Assembly (NCBI GenBank): GCA_002306375.1
Contig: DBRU01000071.1
Coordinates: 1 to 53,583, forward strand
Direction: 5' to 3'
From: Faecalibacterium sp. UBA1360
Lineage (GTDB): Bacteria; Bacillota; Clostridia; Oscillospirales; Ruminococcaceae
Length of the DNA: 53,583 bases
Shown piece by piece: positions 50,478 to 53,583 of this stretch. The notes under the pieces were generated by a model. That model was given only the letters and a program-made list of their open reading frames with translations, was not told where the DNA came from and did no database searches. Position numbers and translations under genes: made by a program. Within the stretch, counting starts at the first letter, position 1, and each line of letters opens with the position of its first letter.

Positions 50478-51473
50478 ATGCCCCGCAAGGAAGGACAAAA
50501 ACTCAAGCTGATGACCCTGCTGGAGATCCTCTCCCGTGAGACGGACGAACAGCATCCCCTCAGCGTGCCCCGCCTGGTCGAGCTGCTGCGCGAACGGGGC
50601 GTGGACGCCGAGCGCAAGAGCGTCTACGACGACATCCAGACCATCAACGAGATCCCGGACGCCCGGTTCGAGATCGTGCAGCAGCGGGGCCGGGGCGGCG
50701 GGTATTACATGACCGATACCCCCTTCGAGTTCGCCGAGCTCAAGCTGCTGGTGGACGCCGTGTGGGCCAGCAAGTTCATCACGGCCCGCAAAAGCCGCGC
50801 CCTGATCGACAAACTGGGGCAGTTCACCTCCCGCTACCGCCAGGCCGAGCTGGACCGCACGGTGCTGGTGTCGGGGCGCATCAAAAGCCAGGAAGAAAAG
50901 ATCCTGTACAGCGTGGACGCGCTGCACCGGGCCATCACGGCCGGGCGGCAGGTGCAGTTCCAGTACTGCGACTGGGACCTGAACAAGCAGATGACCCCGC
51001 GCCACGGCGGGCAGGTGTATCAGGTCAGTCCCTGGGCCCTTGTGTGGGAGAACGGCAACTACTACCTCATCGCCTACACCGAAGGCCACCTGCGCCATTA
51101 CCGGGTGGACAAGATGCTGGGCGTGACGCCCCTGCCCGACACCAAGCGGGAAGGCGCCGACGAGTACGCGGCCTTTGACGTCAACGCCTACACCCAGCAG
51201 ATGTTCGGCATGTTCAACGGTCAGGTAAAGAAAGTCACCCTGCGGTGCGAAAACCGCTTTGTGGGGGCCATGATCGACCGTTTCGGCACCGGCCCGTCGC
51301 TGGTGCCCTGCACGGGCGGCGACAAGTTCGCCATCACCGTGGATGTGCAGATCAGCCCGCAGTTTTTCGGCTGGGTGGCGGGGTTCGGCCCCGGGGTCGA
51401 GATCATCGCCCCCGCCGAGGTCCGCGCCGAGATGCGCAAGACGCTGGATACGCTGGAAACGCTCTACCGCTGA
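50478..51473 (+). CDS. HTH/WYL-domain transcriptional regulator
   Basis: 331 residues. An N-terminal winged helix-turn-helix (about 1-70: LLEILSRETDEQHPLSVPRLVELL, ERKSVYDDIQTINE) of the DeoR/YafY type is followed by a WYL domain (about 140-220, HRAITAGRQVQFQYCDW, VSPWALVWENGNYYLIAY) and a C-terminal WCX-like extension. WYL proteins sense small ligands or nucleic acid. It is co-directional with the aro genes, 18 bp after tyrA with GAGGAGGG, and so may regulate this operon, though that is inference. The arrangement is not obligatory, because WYL regulators are often found near unrelated genes. Confidence 0.9.
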   Translation: MPRKEGQKLKLMTLLEILSRETDEQHPLSVPRLVELLRERGVDAERKSVYDDIQTINEIPDARFEIVQQRGRGGGYYMTDTPFEFAELKLLVDAVWASKFITARKSRALIDKLGQFTSRYRQAELDRTVLVSGRIKSQEEKILYSVDALHRAITAGRQVQFQYCDWDLNKQMTPRHGGQVYQVSPWALVWENGNYYLIAYTEGHLRHYRVDKMLGVTPLPDTKREGADEYAAFDVNAYTQQMFGMFNGQVKKVTLRCENRFVGAMIDRFGTGPSLVPCTGGDKFAITVDVQISPQFFGWVAGFGPGVEIIAPAEVRAEMRKTLDTLETLYR

Positions 51474-51495
51474 CGGCGGGGGAGGAACGATACCT

Positions 51496-53550
51496 TTGAA
51501 ACAAACGCTTAAACGGGCTTTGCCCTGGGTGCTGGTGCTGGCGGCGTTTGCGGCGCTGGCCGCCGTCCGCGGCCTGGACGCCAGCTTTGACATCGGCTAC
51601 GATGTCATGAACGGAGATTTCCAGAACTATAACCCCGTGCGGCATCTGTTGGCCGGCCAGGCGCCCTACGGCGATTTTGCGGTGTACCTGGGCGCCGGCG
51701 AGCTGTACAGCGTGGGCGCGCTGCTGCTGGCGCTGGGCAATACTTTCGGGGCCAGTGTTTTTGCCGCCAACTTTTGTACCTGGTTTTATTTCGAAGTGCT
51801 GGTGCTGGCGGTTTGCTGTGTGGTCATGGGCGCCGCCCGGTCGGCCCGCAGCGCGGCGTTGGTTCTGGCGGGGTACCTTTTCCTGATCGTGGAGGACCGG
51901 GCTCTGCCGCTGTCCGGCAAGCTGCGCCCCTGGCTGGAATATGCGGCGGCCAACGGCAACAGCGCCCGCATGATCCGCAGCGCTTCCCTGGCGCTGGCGG
52001 TGCTCATCGCCCTGTTCGGGCTGTGGGTCTGGTCCCGGGCGTGCGATCGCCGCGCCAAGCGCAGGCTCCCGCCCTGGGCGTTCATCCCTTTCGCGGCCGG
52101 GGCCCTGGTACCCTGGAGCAACGATATGGGCGCGGCCATGTATCTGGCGGTGGCGTTGGGCTACGGCCTGTTTTTGCTGCGCCTGTACCGCAAAAACATC
52201 AAAATGATCCTTGTGCGGGTGGGGCAGTACATTTTGTGCAGCTGCCTGGGGCTGGGCCTTTCGGTGCTGGCGATCAGCCATTTCCACCCCATTGCCTGGC
52301 TGCAACAGGCCCGGGGCACCAGTTCGTTCCAAAGCTGGTACTACGGCACGTCCGCCGACGCCCGCCTTTGTTATCTGACCGACTATGTGTTCCAGCCCGC
52401 CGGTCTTGCCTGCCTGGGTCTGGCGGCGGCGTTTGCCGTGGGGATCTTTGCCTGCCGGCGTGACCGTTCCGCCGTGTTGGCGGCGGGCGGTTTTGCGCTG
52501 TGTTTCGGCATGCCGGTGTGGAATTTCGCCTACTGTGTGCTTTCCGGCGTCAAGGAGGGCGGCCCCACCGGCGGGGCCACGGCGCTTTTGGCCGTGCTGC
52601 TGCCCGCGCTGGTTCTGCGGGGCGCGGTGCTGGCGCTCTCGATGCTTCGCCCGTCCCGGGCGCTGCGCGTCGGCGCCGCCGCGGCGTGCGCGGTTTTTGT
52701 GTGCGGCGTATCCGCTGTGGGTCTGTACGGACAATGGCAGGCCCGGCAGGACGGTCACGGCGGCCTGAACTATGTGGAGGCTCTGGGCGGCTGGATCGGC
52801 GATCAGGCGGACAAGCTGGCGGTGGAGCTGTCTCTCAACGAAGGCAAGACGCTGTTCGGCACCTATTCCAGCGCGTTGGAGGCCATGACCGGCCAGCTGC
52901 AGCCCACGGGTGTGGACTACATCATCCATGCCATGGGCGATCGCCAGCGCCTGGCCTATTTCACCACCTTCCAGGCAGGGGATTTTGACCGGGTGGTCAC
53001 GCCCAGTCCAAAGGTGGCCCATTCCGAGCGGTGGAGCCGCAACGCCAACTGGTGGTTTTACCGCGAGCTCTATCGCTGGTGGGCGCCGGTGACCAACACC
53101 TACAACAGCGGCGGCATGCACCTGTTCTGGGAGCGCACCGGCACTTGCAACGACCTGGCCCAGCCCTGCACGGTGGAGATCGAACCCGACGGCAACACCG
53201 TCACCCTGACGGTCCGGGCGGCGGACCCACAGTTCTGCGGCGTGGCCGACGTGCGGTTGGAATACGACTTTGCACTGGAACCGGGATTTTTGCTGCAAGG
53301 GGGCCTGCATGGCTTTTTGCACTGCACGGCCGTCACCGAAAACGAGCTGTGCGCCGCCGCCGGGCGGGATACGGACCTGGGCAATTTTTGCCTGCCCACC
53401 GACCGGGGCACCTACCAGATCCCCGTGACCGTTTCCAATGGGGTGGGCGTGGTCAAACTGACCGCCCTGCCGGCGGATGCCGCCGCCGTGTCCGTCAACG
53501 CCGCGGTGGTGGAAGCGACCTATACCGACTGGGAATATTTCTTTGAATGA
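51496..53550 (+). CDS. Large polytopic membrane protein, GT-C glycosyltransferase-like
   Basis: 684 residues. N-terminal helix (about 8-24), then an outside loop rich in acidic and aromatic residues (DIGYDVMNGDFQNYNPVRHLL, GQAPYGDFAVYLG). About nine further helices run to residue 420, and a roughly 260-residue extracytoplasmic beta-rich domain completes it. The loop with D/E residues and the G-x-x-PY-x-DF pattern is what I associate with GT-C sugar transferases using lipid-linked donors, so a role in envelope glycan transfer is plausible but unproven. The start is TTG 51496, with GGGGGAGG upstream; no ATG fits. It follows the WYL gene by 22 bp and may be the last gene of the transcript. No terminator is visible before the window end. 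Confidence 0.72.
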   Translation: MKQTLKRALPWVLVLAAFAALAAVRGLDASFDIGYDVMNGDFQNYNPVRHLLAGQAPYGDFAVYLGAGELYSVGALLLALGNTFGASVFAANFCTWFYFEVLVLAVCCVVMGAARSARSAALVLAGYLFLIVEDRALPLSGKLRPWLEYAAANGNSARMIRSASLALAVLIALFGLWVWSRACDRRAKRRLPPWAFIPFAAGALVPWSNDMGAAMYLAVALGYGLFLLRLYRKNIKMILVRVGQYILCSCLGLGLSVLAISHFHPIAWLQQARGTSSFQSWYYGTSADARLCYLTDYVFQPAGLACLGLAAAFAVGIFACRRDRSAVLAAGGFALCFGMPVWNFAYCVLSGVKEGGPTGGATALLAVLLPALVLRGAVLALSMLRPSRALRVGAAAACAVFVCGVSAVGLYGQWQARQDGHGGLNYVEALGGWIGDQADKLAVELSLNEGKTLFGTYSSALEAMTGQLQPTGVDYIIHAMGDRQRLAYFTTFQAGDFDRVVTPSPKVAHSERWSRNANWWFYRELYRWWAPVTNTYNSGGMHLFWERTGTCNDLAQPCTVEIEPDGNTVTLTVRAADPQFCGVADVRLEYDFALEPGFLLQGGLHGFLHCTAVTENELCAAAGRDTDLGNFCLPTDRGTYQIPVTVSNGVGVVKLTALPADAAAVSVNAAVVEATYTDWEYFFE

Positions 53551-53583
53551 CCCGGCTGCGCGCATCCGGCGCCGGCTGCGCGC
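53551..53583. other. Right window edge, no feature
   Basis: 33 GC-rich bases holding a GGCTGCGCGC direct repeat; nothing else seen. Confidence 0.5.

Noticed and set aside
47206..51593. Long minus-strand frames of 748 and 856 codons opposite the aro operon
   Set aside because: Antisense shadows of genes with intact active-site motifs.

Overview
This is a GC-rich chromosomal window from a Gram-positive gut anaerobe. It most resembles a Firmicute of the Oscillospirales / Ruminococcaceae type (Faecalibacterium, Gemmiger, Subdoligranulum and relatives). The reasons are the AGGAGG-type ribosome binding sites, sigma-A-like promoters with 17-bp spacers, an [FeFe] hydrogenase, a predicted PPi-dependent phosphofructokinase, a dlt-like module, and a dockerin-bearing secreted protein. 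The placement is inference; no marker gene was compared. I saw no mobile element, integrase, CRISPR array or rRNA. There is one tRNA, tRNA-Val(CAC).

Layout. 1-2218 (-): two-component system; the kinase is cut by the left edge. 2422-3943 (+): membrane-anchored glycerophosphodiesterase and a DUF4830-like protein whose Shine-Dalgarno sits in an inverted repeat. 4020-5378 (-): SNF-family sodium symporter. 5599-8952 (+): YhfC-like membrane protease, then an MBOAT acyltransferase with an SGNH-like partner. 9289-10521 (+): phosphofructokinase. 10619-12103 (-): ARE-type ABC-F protein behind a long leader holding a 6-codon ORF and two terminator-like hairpins. 12448-18610 (-): a 1733-residue secreted M60 (mucinase-type) metallopeptidase with a dockerin-like repeat, followed in the same operon by a membrane-anchored protein with a cohesin-like N-terminal domain. 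18992-19068 (-): tRNA-Val. 19256-21574 (+): small membrane protein and a GH35 beta-galactosidase. 21961-25544 (+): GltD-like flavoprotein and [FeFe] hydrogenase. 25951-32238 (+): oppBCDF and oppA. 32378-33031 (-): HAD phosphatase. 33240-34319 (+): ilvE. 34550-39009 (+): adenylation enzyme, carrier protein, MBOAT and SGNH protein (dltACB-like plus a partner). 39099-41293 (-): degenerate C39-like protein and a YesL-like membrane protein. 41475-42436 (+): two uncharacterised genes. 42593-51473 (+): aromatic amino acid operon pheA-aroB-aroC-aroE/K-aroF-aroA-tyrA plus a WYL regulator. 51496-53550 (+): GT-C-like membrane protein.

How the genes fit together. The secreted M60 peptidase, its possible cell-surface receptor and the neighbouring beta-galactosidase suggest harvesting of host glycoproteins. 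The Opp importer would take up peptides, and PPi-dependent glycolysis and the hydrogenase would handle carbon and electron flow. Two separate MBOAT/SGNH sets point to acylation of cell-envelope polymers. The aro operon lacks aroD (3-dehydroquinate dehydratase) in this window.

The two most interesting items are the candidate dockerin/cohesin pair in the M60 operon and the attenuator-like leader of the ABC-F gene. Both rest on sequence reading alone.
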